From positions 1 through 8,522 of the forward strand of contig CAZKWC010000095.1 in NCBI GenBank assembly GCA_964556425.1: 8,522 nt of DNA, read 5' to 3'. Shown here in pieces: positions 1-6,581 of the stretch. The translations under genes were made by a program, and so were the position numbers. The DNA comes from JALQUL01 sp964556425. Its GTDB lineage: Bacteria > Pseudomonadota > Gammaproteobacteria > Burkholderiales > Burkholderiaceae_C. Position 1 is the stretch's first letter, and each line of letters begins with the position of its first letter. The notes below the pieces were generated by a model. It had not been told where the DNA came from. It did not search any database and saw only the letters and a program-made list of their open reading frames with translations.

Positions 1-74
1 GGTGGTTTAACAGGTTTGCTAGCACAGCCTAGCATTAAGCCAACAACAATAAAAGTGATTAAAAAATTCTTCAC
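1..74 (-). CDS. Lipoprotein, N-terminal part only (3' end outside window)
   Basis: Read on the minus strand from a GTG at 74-72, the first 24 codons give a textbook lipoprotein signal: a short basic start (VKN, the V read as Met), a hydrophobic core (FLITFIVVGLM) and the lipobox LMLGC followed by Ala-Ser. The cysteine is at about residue 17, and a Lys/Pro stretch follows (SKPVKPP), typical of the tether after the lipid anchor. The Ala-Ser after the cysteine favours outer-membrane sorting under the Lol rules. The frame remains open upstream, but no ATG lies nearby and the upstream residues do not resemble a signal peptide, so GTG is the best start. A weak GAG at 84-86 sits 9 bases before it. 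The mature domain is outside the window, so no function can be given. Confidence 0.6.
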   Translation of the reverse strand, partial: MKNFLITFIVVGLMLGCASKPVKP

Positions 75-538
75 AAATTGATACTCAATTGAATTAAATA
101 AAACAGAAAACCACCCATAAAATTGTTTTTCAAGCAGGATACTAGCGTAAAAAACTAAGATAAATAATTTTATCGAGGGTATGGTTTTTATATTGTAACT
201 TGACGAATGCTTAAAAAATTTATTACGCTTTTAAATATTAAAATAAATCAAAAAATTCTAATTTAAATAAATTTTTTAGTTTCTGCTTTTATATTTCGAG
301 TTACACAAGTCAAAAAAATCATATTACAAGCCCTATCCGATATACAGTTTTTTCTATTTATAGAACTTTCGAAATATTAATTAAGTTGTAAAACATAGAA
401 TACGCTTTATCAAACTTGACTGAAAGCTCGGGTGATTTAAAGGCTTAAAAAGTGAGAATGCTAATACTTTTAACTACTGTATTTTTGGTAGTTAGACAAT
501 ACTCTCTAACTTCTTTGACAAGGGAAAGACAGGAAAAG
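75..538. other. AT-rich intergenic region, no gene seen
   Basis: This stretch lies between two minus-strand genes. It is very AT-rich and holds no open frame with coding character on either strand. Near its right end two overlapping short inverted repeats occur: 471-477 with 488-494 (TAACTAC/GTAGTTA), and 491-496 with 505-510 (GTTAGA/TCTAAC). They share bases, so only one stem could form at a time. Neither is followed by a T-run in the direction of the leucine-rich-repeat gene, so I do not call a terminator. I see no convincing promoter for the lipoprotein gene at 1-74. Confidence 0.5.
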
Positions 539-1285
539 TTATTTAAACTCTCTCTTGGTCAAGCTAAGGTCAAGAAGATTTCCTGTTTTGATTAAAGGTA
601 AAGTCGCTAATAACTGTTGTTGCTGTGCTTTATCTTTTAAATTTGGCAAATCAAGATGCTGAAGTTGCTTTACTGCTGTAAGTGAAGAAAATGAGTTGTC
701 TTGCACAATCGCCCACGTAATACTGAGTCTTTCGAGCTCATGAAGTGAAGAAATAAATTCAAGGCTGTCTATTTTAATTTTCTTCATACTGGCAATACCG
801 TCACCATGAATATCAAGTCGAGTTAGATTAGTTAACTCACCAATAGCTTGGTAGTTGCTAATGCCCAGAAATTTTTCTAAAGAAAGATCATTAAGTGTTT
901 GAAGTTTTGCTATTGCATCAATTGATTTGACCTTAACTGAACCTGTAATATGCAAGTGAATAATTGATTGAAGTCCTACTATGGGTGATAAATCGTCTAT
1001 AGCTGCCCACTTGATGTAAAACGATTTGAGATTTGTCTGTGTACATATACTTTGGAATAAATTTTGAGGTGTTCGCGAGTGCAGCCACAGCCTTTCTATT
1101 GGTTGCGGTCGAGAAAAGAAATCACACCATTCATTGAGGATACGTTTTTGTTGAGACGGTGTGTGCGTATAAGCTAATTGTGTACAAACCAAAGCTAGAT
1201 CAGGGCTTCCGTCATACTCTGATACTTCAGTTATTGCGTTTGGAGATGGATTAATTAAATGGTTCCAATATGAAAATTCAGTCAT
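539..1285 (-). CDS. Leucine-rich repeat protein, cytosolic
   Basis: This 248-residue protein has no signal peptide or membrane helix. Residues 86-215 hold about five irregular leucine-rich repeats of 22-30 residues, with the LxxLxI/L core visible at LKSFYIKW (86-93), IHLHITGS (109-116), NDLSLEKF (132-139), TRLDIHGD (155-162), ERLSITWA (185-192) and QHLDLPN (209-215). These would form a curved solenoid, usually a protein-binding surface. Residues 1-85 form a cap rich in aromatic residues (NEWCDFFSRPQPIERLWL, 51-68), a pattern I recall from other bacterial LRR proteins of unknown role. The start ATG is the first in the frame and has no clear Shine-Dalgarno sequence. The gene is divergent from the membrane operon at 1647, so a link with that system is possible but unproven. 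The partner and function are unknown. Confidence 0.8.
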   Translation of the reverse strand: MTEFSYWNHLINPSPNAITEVSEYDGSPDLALVCTQLAYTHTPSQQKRILNEWCDFFSRPQPIERLWLHSRTPQNLFQSICTQTNLKSFYIKWAAIDDLSPIVGLQSIIHLHITGSVKVKSIDAIAKLQTLNDLSLEKFLGISNYQAIGELTNLTRLDIHGDGIASMKKIKIDSLEFISSLHELERLSITWAIVQDNSFSSLTAVKQLQHLDLPNLKDKAQQQQLLATLPLIKTGNLLDLSLTKREFK

Positions 1286-1646
1286 GAGAATTTAAAATTT
1301 AAAAAGTGTACGACATAGCGCAATTTGAAATTTTAATACTTTTATTGCCTAAAATATTTCATTAAAATTTTGGCATAGAAACAAGTCATAATTCCATCGC
1401 CCCCCAACCCTCCCGCCATTTGGTACCAAGCAATAACTAAGTATGGGTTGCTACCTCTGTATTGGTCAGAAAATTATTAAAATCTAATATTTGAAATGCT
1501 CAATGTCATTAGATGACACTGACAAGACTAAACTACTCGCTACTCTACTGTTTTTATAAACAGATTTTGAATGCCATGCGGTGAAACTTGCACTTGATAA
1601 GATGAATATTAGATTCATTTTTTAACTAACCAAGTTTTACATCATC
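1286..1646. promoter_or_regulatory. Divergent intergenic control region
   Basis: These 361 bases separate the minus-strand LRR gene from the plus-strand membrane operon, so they should hold both promoters. I could not pick a convincing -35/-10 pair for either. The region holds a GC-rich patch at 1400-1417, a perfect 10-bp palindrome TTGGTACCAA at 1420-1429, and inverted repeats at 1504-1518 (TGTCAT-TAG-ATGACA), 1548-1563 (CTGTTT-TTAT-AAACAG) and 1602-1618 (ATGAAT-ATTAG-ATTCAT). An 11-bp sequence at 1481-1491 (AATCTAATATT) recurs as its reverse complement at 1605-1615. The last dyad ends 28 bases before the operon's first ATG, a plausible place for a repressor site, but binding is inferred only from symmetry. 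Confidence 0.4.
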
Positions 1647-2318
1647 ATGGGTATTTTTGATTTTTTTAGTAGCAAAAGAAACCGTACAGCAAACAATGCT
1701 TCGCCTACCAACCCTTGGTCTAATACGAGCGGCAACGCTGCCAATCCAACTACAGAAACATCTACAAGTGCAGACCTAGCCAATGGTACATCTACAACAT
1801 CAAGCGATGCCTTGCAGGCAGATACGCAAGTAAGCAGTCCTGCACCCAATCAAGGGAACAATAATTCTGCAACACCTAAAGCAATCACTGGCAATGGTGA
1901 GGAAATTGTTTTGGGTTATGGCTTTGCGAGCTCTTATGAATTGTCAAAGCGTGGTTACCGTGACGGAATGTCCGTGCAAACTTTAAGCGATATGAACGAA
2001 GGTATTAGTCTGGTACTAGCCGAGTACCAAGCTCACTTAGATAAACAAATCCAAAAATATGAAGACGAAAAAGACACTTGCTATCGAATACTAGCAAGGT
2101 CTGGGAGCATCTCTCAGCAATTCGATGAACAGTATGAGGAAATAATTGAATCGCAGCAACGCAAAATTGCCAAGTTTGAAGTTTACAAGTCTGAAATTCA
2201 AAAACCGCAAGGACAAGCTGCGGCTATTGTGACTGCTTACAAGAGGGGTTACCAAGCAGGTGTAGGTAAACATCCACTTTTTTTAACCGATAAGTTTAAT
2301 AACGATAAAACAGAATAA
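1647..2318 (+). CDS. Unknown protein: disordered N-terminus plus coiled coil, first gene of membrane operon
   Basis: I do not recognise this 223-residue family. Residues 1-13 (MGIFDFFSSKRNR) form a hydrophobic then basic start that could lie on a membrane, but it is not a signal peptide. Residues 14-80 are Ser/Thr/Asn/Ala/Pro-rich and probably disordered. Residues 85-223 look folded and mostly helical: a Gly/Tyr motif (GYGFASSYELSKRGYRDG, 90-107), a charged helix or coiled coil from about 112 to 186, then a second similar motif (VTAYKRGYQAGVG, 195-207). The KRGYxxG element thus occurs on both sides of the coiled coil. It is probably cytosolic, since no transmembrane segment is visible. The next gene starts 29 bases downstream, so the two are probably co-transcribed. 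The ATG lacks a clear Shine-Dalgarno sequence, but no earlier start is available. Confidence 0.75.
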   Translation: MGIFDFFSSKRNRTANNASPTNPWSNTSGNAANPTTETSTSADLANGTSTTSSDALQADTQVSSPAPNQGNNNSATPKAITGNGEEIVLGYGFASSYELSKRGYRDGMSVQTLSDMNEGISLVLAEYQAHLDKQIQKYEDEKDTCYRILARSGSISQQFDEQYEEIIESQQRKIAKFEVYKSEIQKPQGQAAAIVTAYKRGYQAGVGKHPLFLTDKFNNDKTE

Positions 2319-2347
2319 GAATAATACTAACACTTATACCGATTATT

Positions 2348-3286
2348 ATGAACGATAGAAATTTAAACCGGCAACAAGATCGAATGTTTATGGCAGGCTT
2401 TACTAAAGCGTGTTGCATTTTAACTGGCGACGATTATTACCGCCTAGAACAATTTTATGACCCACAAAGCAATAAAAAAATTCAGCTATTTGCCATGTTA
2501 ATACTGTTACCAATGTTGATATGGGCAATTGCCATTTATTCGGTGGCAAGAGGTGTATTTGAAACATCTTGGTGGGTGGCCCTTATTAGCAGTGTTTTTG
2601 CATCGCTTATTGTTTTAATTGTTGAGCGAAGTATTATTATGTCTGACTCTAGTAATTGGGCAAAGGCAATAAGAATTGCACTCGCACTGACCATTGCAGC
2701 AGTAGGCGCATTTTTAGTTGATGAAATTATTTTCGCCAAAGATATTGATGTTCATATTGCTCAACAAACCAATGACAAAGCCAAAGCAGAAGAGTTAAAA
2801 GTACAAGAACAATACAATGCAGACAAGTTAGCAGTAGCAAAGCAAGTTGAAGATGCAAGGCAAGAGTGGATTAAGCGCAACAACGAAGTCAATGCAGAAG
2901 CAGGTGGTTTAGCCAATGGTTTAAGAGGGGCAGGATCCGCTACTCGTGCTAAACGTGAAACAGCAGCTTTAGCCAAAAAAGATTATGAAGTAATGCAAGC
3001 CAAGTTGTATGAGTTTGAAAGTGTATCAAAGCTACAAAGGCTACAGGACGATAAAAATAAAGCGAATGAAAAGGTGCAAGCTAATGCTAACTCGGGTGGC
3101 TTAATGATACGTATTGGAGCTTTATTTGATTTGATTTGGGGCAATGGCATTATGCTGACATTTTGGCTTTTACTAACGTTATTATTTTTCTTAATTGAAA
3201 TATTGCCCGTTACTCTCAAGAGTAACCAAAACGAAACTCTTTATGAAAGCCACATCGCTAAACACACACAAATAAGGTATCTTTAA
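2348..3286 (+). CDS. DUF4407-type inner-membrane protein with periplasmic coiled coil
   Basis: The 312-residue protein has four hydrophobic helices at about 46-68, 76-98, 107-128 and 267-290, and a long charged Ala/Lys/Glu/Gln-rich helical region between the third and fourth (about 135-250). The layout and the short motifs VERSIIM (92-98, end of TM2) and EILPVTLKS (284-292, end of TM4) match what I recall of the DUF4407 family, whose function is unknown. Assuming a cytosolic N-terminus, the coiled coil is periplasmic and both ends are cytosolic. The coiled coil is broken by a Gly-rich patch (186-196, GGLANGLRGAG), which would make two helical arms or a hinge. No enzyme motif is visible. It follows the 1647 gene by 29 bases; a 122-base gap separates it from the vWA-like gene. 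The start has no Shine-Dalgarno sequence. Confidence 0.8.
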   Translation: MNDRNLNRQQDRMFMAGFTKACCILTGDDYYRLEQFYDPQSNKKIQLFAMLILLPMLIWAIAIYSVARGVFETSWWVALISSVFASLIVLIVERSIIMSDSSNWAKAIRIALALTIAAVGAFLVDEIIFAKDIDVHIAQQTNDKAKAEELKVQEQYNADKLAVAKQVEDARQEWIKRNNEVNAEAGGLANGLRGAGSATRAKRETAALAKKDYEVMQAKLYEFESVSKLQRLQDDKNKANEKVQANANSGGLMIRIGALFDLIWGNGIMLTFWLLLTLLFFLIEILPVTLKSNQNETLYESHIAKHTQIRYL

Positions 3287-3293
3287 CAAGCCT

Positions 3294-3321
3294 TTGACAA
3301 CTAAAGAGAGGTTTAGATAAG
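3294..3321 (+). promoter_or_regulatory. Possible internal promoter ahead of vWA-like gene
   Basis: A perfect -35 hexamer TTGACA (3294-3299) begins 7 bases after the stop of the DUF4407 gene. It is followed after 16 bases by GATAAG (3316-3321), a 4/6 match to TATAAT. Transcription would start near 3328 and give a leader of about 80 bases carrying the hairpin at 3366-3400. The weak -10 makes this tentative. If real, it lets the last four genes be expressed apart from the first two. Confidence 0.3.
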
Positions 3322-3365
3322 CCATGTATATAAATGAGTAGATAATTTTTGATTTAGTAGCGCAG

Positions 3366-3400
3366 AATATACATAGTAAAATTTTATAGCTATGTATATT
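3366..3400 (+). repeat. Perfect 11-bp inverted repeat just upstream of vWA-like gene
   Basis: AATATACATAG (3366-3376) and CTATGTATATT (3390-3400) are exact reverse complements around a 13-base AT loop (3377-3389). The right arm ends 8 bases before the ATG at 3409, where a Shine-Dalgarno sequence should lie but is not seen. The core ATGTATAT also occurs upstream at 3324-3331, giving three related elements in the 122-base gap. The dyad could act as an RNA hairpin limiting translation or stabilising the downstream mRNA, or as a protein-binding DNA site. It has no following T-run, so it is not an intrinsic terminator. Confidence 0.6.
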
Positions 3401-3408
3401 AACCCAAA

Positions 3409-4221
3409 ATGTTACTTTTAAAAGAATATCAAAAAATAACATTCATTGTTGCGCTCATTCTTTTGGCTACATTAGCATTTATATTTCTGTTCATAAAAAA
3501 TCCAGCGCTTAAATATAACAGCTACGACTGTCTAAAAAATGTAGAACATAACCTGGTACTGGTATTTGATGATCGAAACAATATAAGCACTAAAACCCTA
3601 GACGAAATCAAATATCGAGCTTTTAATTTTGTTAACCACAATTTAAAGTCCAATCAGCTCATCTCTATTTTTAAAATTAAACATTCCTCACCTGATAGCC
3701 TAGAACCGATTGTTTCCATTTGTGCACCCTCAACGCCCTCTTCTACGGCTACTCAATTATTGCAAAAATTGGATCAAAATTCCAAAAATGAATTTGAACA
3801 CATATTAAAAAATGCCATTCATAATGTGATTGAAGGTGCAACCATAGAGTCCGAGCAACCACAGCCTAACCGACCAATATCAGACATTGCTTTTACTCAA
3901 TACATAACCGATATTTCATTAAGTAAATACTTAAGAGCAAAACAAAACCAATTATTTATTGTGTCTGATTTGATTGAAGACGGACCTAGGTTTTCGTTGA
4001 AGAATTGTAGTAGCCCACAAGAAATGATTCAAAAATATAGGCTCACCCGCAAAGGTGCGCAGGAGCGTCCTATTTTTAACAATACACAAATCGTTTTAAA
4101 CATTATTCCACGTTTGGAATATGCCCAATCTTTGCCTTGTCGAGACCAACTGTGGAAATGGTTTTTTGGTGACAACGAAGGCAAAAAAGCTGAACTCAAT
4201 TTTGATTACCTACCAGGATAA
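3409..4221 (+). CDS. Membrane-anchored von Willebrand A-like protein with degenerate metal site
   Basis: This 270-residue protein has one N-terminal transmembrane helix (about 10-29) with Lys on both sides, then a soluble domain. The domain reads like a divergent vWA fold: a first strand NLVLVFDDRNNIS (48-60) with an Asp pair and a late Ser, a strand QLISIFKI (83-90), a Cys-Ala-Pro turn (105-107), a Pro-Ile-Ser-Asp helix start (156-159), strand QLFIVSDLIEDG (181-192), strand QIVLNIIPRLEYA (227-239) and a closing WKWFFGD (249-255). I recall bacterial relatives with a DxTDPLS-like first motif; here that is DDRNNIS, so metal binding is doubtful. The domain location is inferred as periplasmic, with four Cys (41, 105, 200, 244) that could pair. 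It ends one base before the channel-like gene, so the two products probably work together. No Shine-Dalgarno sequence is evident. Confidence 0.65.
   Translation: MLLLKEYQKITFIVALILLATLAFIFLFIKNPALKYNSYDCLKNVEHNLVLVFDDRNNISTKTLDEIKYRAFNFVNHNLKSNQLISIFKIKHSSPDSLEPIVSICAPSTPSSTATQLLQKLDQNSKNEFEHILKNAIHNVIEGATIESEQPQPNRPISDIAFTQYITDISLSKYLRAKQNQLFIVSDLIEDGPRFSLKNCSSPQEMIQKYRLTRKGAQERPIFNNTQIVLNIIPRLEYAQSLPCRDQLWKWFFGDNEGKKAELNFDYLPG
4215..4218 (+). promoter_or_regulatory. Ribosome binding site fixing the start of the channel-like gene
   Basis: AGGA lies inside the last codons of the vWA-like gene, 4 bases before the ATG at 4223. It supports starting the next protein there rather than at the in-frame ATG at 4121, which lies 101 bases inside the vWA-like gene and would add a polar stretch with no family sense. 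The stop at 4219-4221 and the ATG at 4223 are one base apart, so translation is probably coupled. Confidence 0.55.
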
Positions 4222-4222
4222 A

Positions 4223-5905
4223 ATGCAAAATCTTAAACTCAAATTTTTTAGACAGTTTTTCAATTACTTTTTGATTTCCTTGGCTTTACTAATCGTAAGC
4301 CACATCACCCATCTACCCCCTTTATTAGGATTGGCTCTTGGTATTGCTCCATTAATGATTTATCACTTTTTTTTCCTAAGCCCCAAGGCAAAAAAAGATG
4401 AATTGACCCAACCTGCAATTGACTCTGTTTATTATTTTGGATTTTTAATCACGGTGGCATCTTTAGGACTTAGTGCGGTTTCGATTGCGACTAGTGGCGA
4501 TGAAACAGATTTTAACAATGTCATTTTTCAATTTGGTGTGGGTCTTATTGCAACAGGCTATGCCGTTATTGCAAGAATGCACTTAATCAGTATTCAAGCG
4601 CAGGCCGACGCAAAAAATACAGAAGAGGCAATGGAGAGTTTTGTAAAAAGATCAATGACGCTTACACAAGCAGTCGATGAAGCCACTACTAAAATGGAAA
4701 CTCTAACGGCTACGCTTATAGAGCGAACCAAAAAAATGCATGAAGAAAATAATCTGGAGTTTCAAAACTCCATGAAAGAATCAGCTCATGCCTTTAAAAA
4801 TGAATTGCAATCCATTTTTGAACTAACCCAAAAAAATATGTCCGAAATTAGTTCTTTTATTGCAGAATCGCAATTAAAGGCAGAACGAATGGAGTTAGCT
4901 GAAAGCGTAAAGGCCAATATTTCTGCCACCAACGATTGTACCGAATCATTAATGAAGTACAAGTCGCAAATTGAACTCACTAATAACGAACTAAAATTAA
5001 CTGCGAGTGCATCAGACACTCTTAATACTGCTTTGATTGATTTAAAAAATTCGACTGATGATTTAAGCTCTGAAAATGGTGGAATTAATAAGCTCAATCA
5101 TGGGTTGACTTATGCCAATGTAGAAATGATGAAGAACGGTCAAGAGCTCACAGCGGCTTACGAAAGTTTAAATAATTTTAGGCTGGTTGCACAAGATTCT
5201 GCACCCGCCTTTAAGGTTTTAAGAACAGGCTCTAAAAAAGTACAAGATCAGTTGGCAGAGTTGGACGATATTTTAGTCAAATTCAAAAACTCGCTAATGC
5301 AAATCAGTAACGAGCACAATAACACTGAAATAGTGTTAAATACTTTGGCAAATGCCAGCAAAATAATGCCTACTCTTGATTTAAGCATTACGCAGCTCAA
5401 CGATTCTTTCCATAAAACGAACCAAATTGTTCAAAGTGTCAATCAAGAATTAACTGCTCTACCAAGCAACGCAAAATCAATTAATGAACACAATAATCTA
5501 ATCTCTGAATCGGTAAGCACCACGGTTAACGCGTTCGAACAAATTCACACTCACTCTACCAATATTGTAAGTAGTGCCAACTCGATTAAATTAGTATATG
5601 AAGAGACTCAAAATCTTATTGACAACACTAAACAACTCAAAGATTTAATTGCTCAAATTAGCACCGACTTTAGTAGTTTCTCTAGTAGCTTGAAACTGGC
5701 CAATAGCACAATTGAGGAATCAGCTAAAGGAATTAAAACCTCTATTGGCAACAGCTCTAAAGAGTTAGAAGATGATTTAAAAAGATCAACCGAGGCGGCT
5801 GGGTTGTTAACGCATAAGCTTATTGATATTGCCGAAGCTATCATTGAAAAAACCAACGCTAAAGCCCAAGTTAATGACAATGCAAATGCAAATAATGGTG
5901 CTTAA
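4223..5905 (+). CDS. MotA/TolQ/ExbB-like channel subunit with long cytoplasmic coiled-coil tail
   Basis: The 560-residue protein has four hydrophobic helices within its first 121 residues: about 14-28, 33-52, 66-89 and 100-121. The last two, joined by a loop of about 10 residues, carry GFLITVASLGLS (73-84) and GLIATGYAVIARM (107-119), which match the paired channel helices of the MotA/TolQ/ExbB superfamily. T77 and T111 sit where ExbB and TolQ keep pore-lining threonines. From about 130 to 545 the protein is a continuous polar, heptad-like helical region, resembling the tail of ZorA or the signalling rod of a chemoreceptor, and it ends in a low-complexity Asn/Ala tail. Helix count puts this tail in the cytosol. 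The next gene encodes a fitting B subunit and starts at the very next base. A chemoreceptor is less likely, because no periplasmic ligand domain or HAMP domain is visible. Confidence 0.7.
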   Translation: MQNLKLKFFRQFFNYFLISLALLIVSHITHLPPLLGLALGIAPLMIYHFFFLSPKAKKDELTQPAIDSVYYFGFLITVASLGLSAVSIATSGDETDFNNVIFQFGVGLIATGYAVIARMHLISIQAQADAKNTEEAMESFVKRSMTLTQAVDEATTKMETLTATLIERTKKMHEENNLEFQNSMKESAHAFKNELQSIFELTQKNMSEISSFIAESQLKAERMELAESVKANISATNDCTESLMKYKSQIELTNNELKLTASASDTLNTALIDLKNSTDDLSSENGGINKLNHGLTYANVEMMKNGQELTAAYESLNNFRLVAQDSAPAFKVLRTGSKKVQDQLAELDDILVKFKNSLMQISNEHNNTEIVLNTLANASKIMPTLDLSITQLNDSFHKTNQIVQSVNQELTALPSNAKSINEHNNLISESVSTTVNAFEQIHTHSTNIVSSANSIKLVYEETQNLIDNTKQLKDLIAQISTDFSSFSSSLKLANSTIEESAKGIKTSIGNSSKELEDDLKRSTEAAGLLTHKLIDIAEAIIEKTNAKAQVNDNANANNGA

Positions 5906-6565
5906 ATGAAAAAATCGGAAGAAATTTTTTACTTTACGCTGATTGATTTTTTAATTCAAATATTTTTCTTTGGGCTAGTTTTGTATGCAGCTAGCAATTA
6001 TCTCAATGGTAAAAAAAATGCAGAACGTGAATCCAATGAAAAACAAATTGCGCAATTGTTAAAGGCAACAGGGGTTTCTAACTTAACAGAATTAACTGAT
6101 GATTTAAGTAAGTTAGGCCCATTAAAAGAATTAAAAGGAACAGCCGATTTTATAAGTCGTAACGGTGGGCCTACAAAGGTAGAAGAAACGGTTAAAGTGA
6201 TTAACAGTGCTGGTGGTATTGAAGAAGTAAAAAAAGCGGTTAAATCTTACGAAGAAGCTTACGGTAAAAAACCCTGCCATTCTTTAACGGTTGCTGGTAA
6301 ACAAGTCCCTAAAACTTTGGCTCTCTTTAGAGTCAATGATAACAATATTGAAATGATAAGTAGCTCTGAAGAAATGGGCTTATTGCTTGCTAAATTAGGC
6401 AAAAATAGTGAGCAAGTAAAAAGTCTTGGATTAGAGGAGTTTAAGTCTACCTTTGGTCCCATCAAAACACTTTATCCTAATTGTGCGCACTTTGTAGAGG
6501 TCAAAGTCAATACCAAATTCATATTACCTATGCGCTCTATTTGGGCAGGCTTTAAGGTTAAATAA
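5906..6565 (+). CDS. MotB/ExbD-like single-TM partner subunit without OmpA domain
   Basis: This 219-residue protein has a short cytosolic start and one transmembrane helix (about 10-31, FTLIDFLIQIFFFGLVLYAA) with an aspartate, D14, near its cytosolic end. This is the place of the ion-carrying Asp in MotB, ExbD, TolR and ZorB. Residues 35-75 are helical and charged; 75-120 contain repeated GG-turn helices (RNGGPTKVEE, SAGGIEEVKK). Residues 121-219 form a probably periplasmic domain with two cysteines (C124 in GKKPCHS, C193 in YPNCAHF) that could form a disulfide. There is no recognisable OmpA-like peptidoglycan-binding domain, unlike MotB and ZorB. The ATG follows directly on the stop of the channel-like gene, the expected order and coupling for an A/B motor pair. 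The family is inferred from helix, Asp and context. Confidence 0.65.
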   Translation: MKKSEEIFYFTLIDFLIQIFFFGLVLYAASNYLNGKKNAERESNEKQIAQLLKATGVSNLTELTDDLSKLGPLKELKGTADFISRNGGPTKVEETVKVINSAGGIEEVKKAVKSYEEAYGKKPCHSLTVAGKQVPKTLALFRVNDNNIEMISSSEEMGLLLAKLGKNSEQVKSLGLEEFKSTFGPIKTLYPNCAHFVEVKVNTKFILPMRSIWAGFKVK

Positions 6566-6581
6566 TTCACATTAAGAATGT

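Noticed and set aside
471..510. Overlapping hairpins as terminator of the LRR gene
   Set aside because: Stems are 6-7 bp and AT-rich, and the minus-strand sequence after them is A-rich rather than T-rich.
4121..4222. Longer start for the channel-like protein at ATG 4121, adding 34 residues
   Set aside because: The extension overlaps the vWA-like gene by 101 bases, is polar and resembles out-of-frame coding sequence. ATG 4223 has an AGGA and sits one base after the upstream stop.
4223..5905. Channel-like protein as a methyl-accepting chemotaxis receptor
   Set aside because: The coiled-coil tail is similar in style, but there is no HAMP domain, no conserved hairpin-tip motif that I can see and no periplasmic sensor domain between two TM helices.
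1637..6465. Several minus-strand open frames of 60-103 codons inside the plus-strand operon
   Set aside because: Each lies opposite a well-supported gene, has low-complexity Ser/Leu/Ala composition typical of a shadow frame, and shows no motif or separate control signal.
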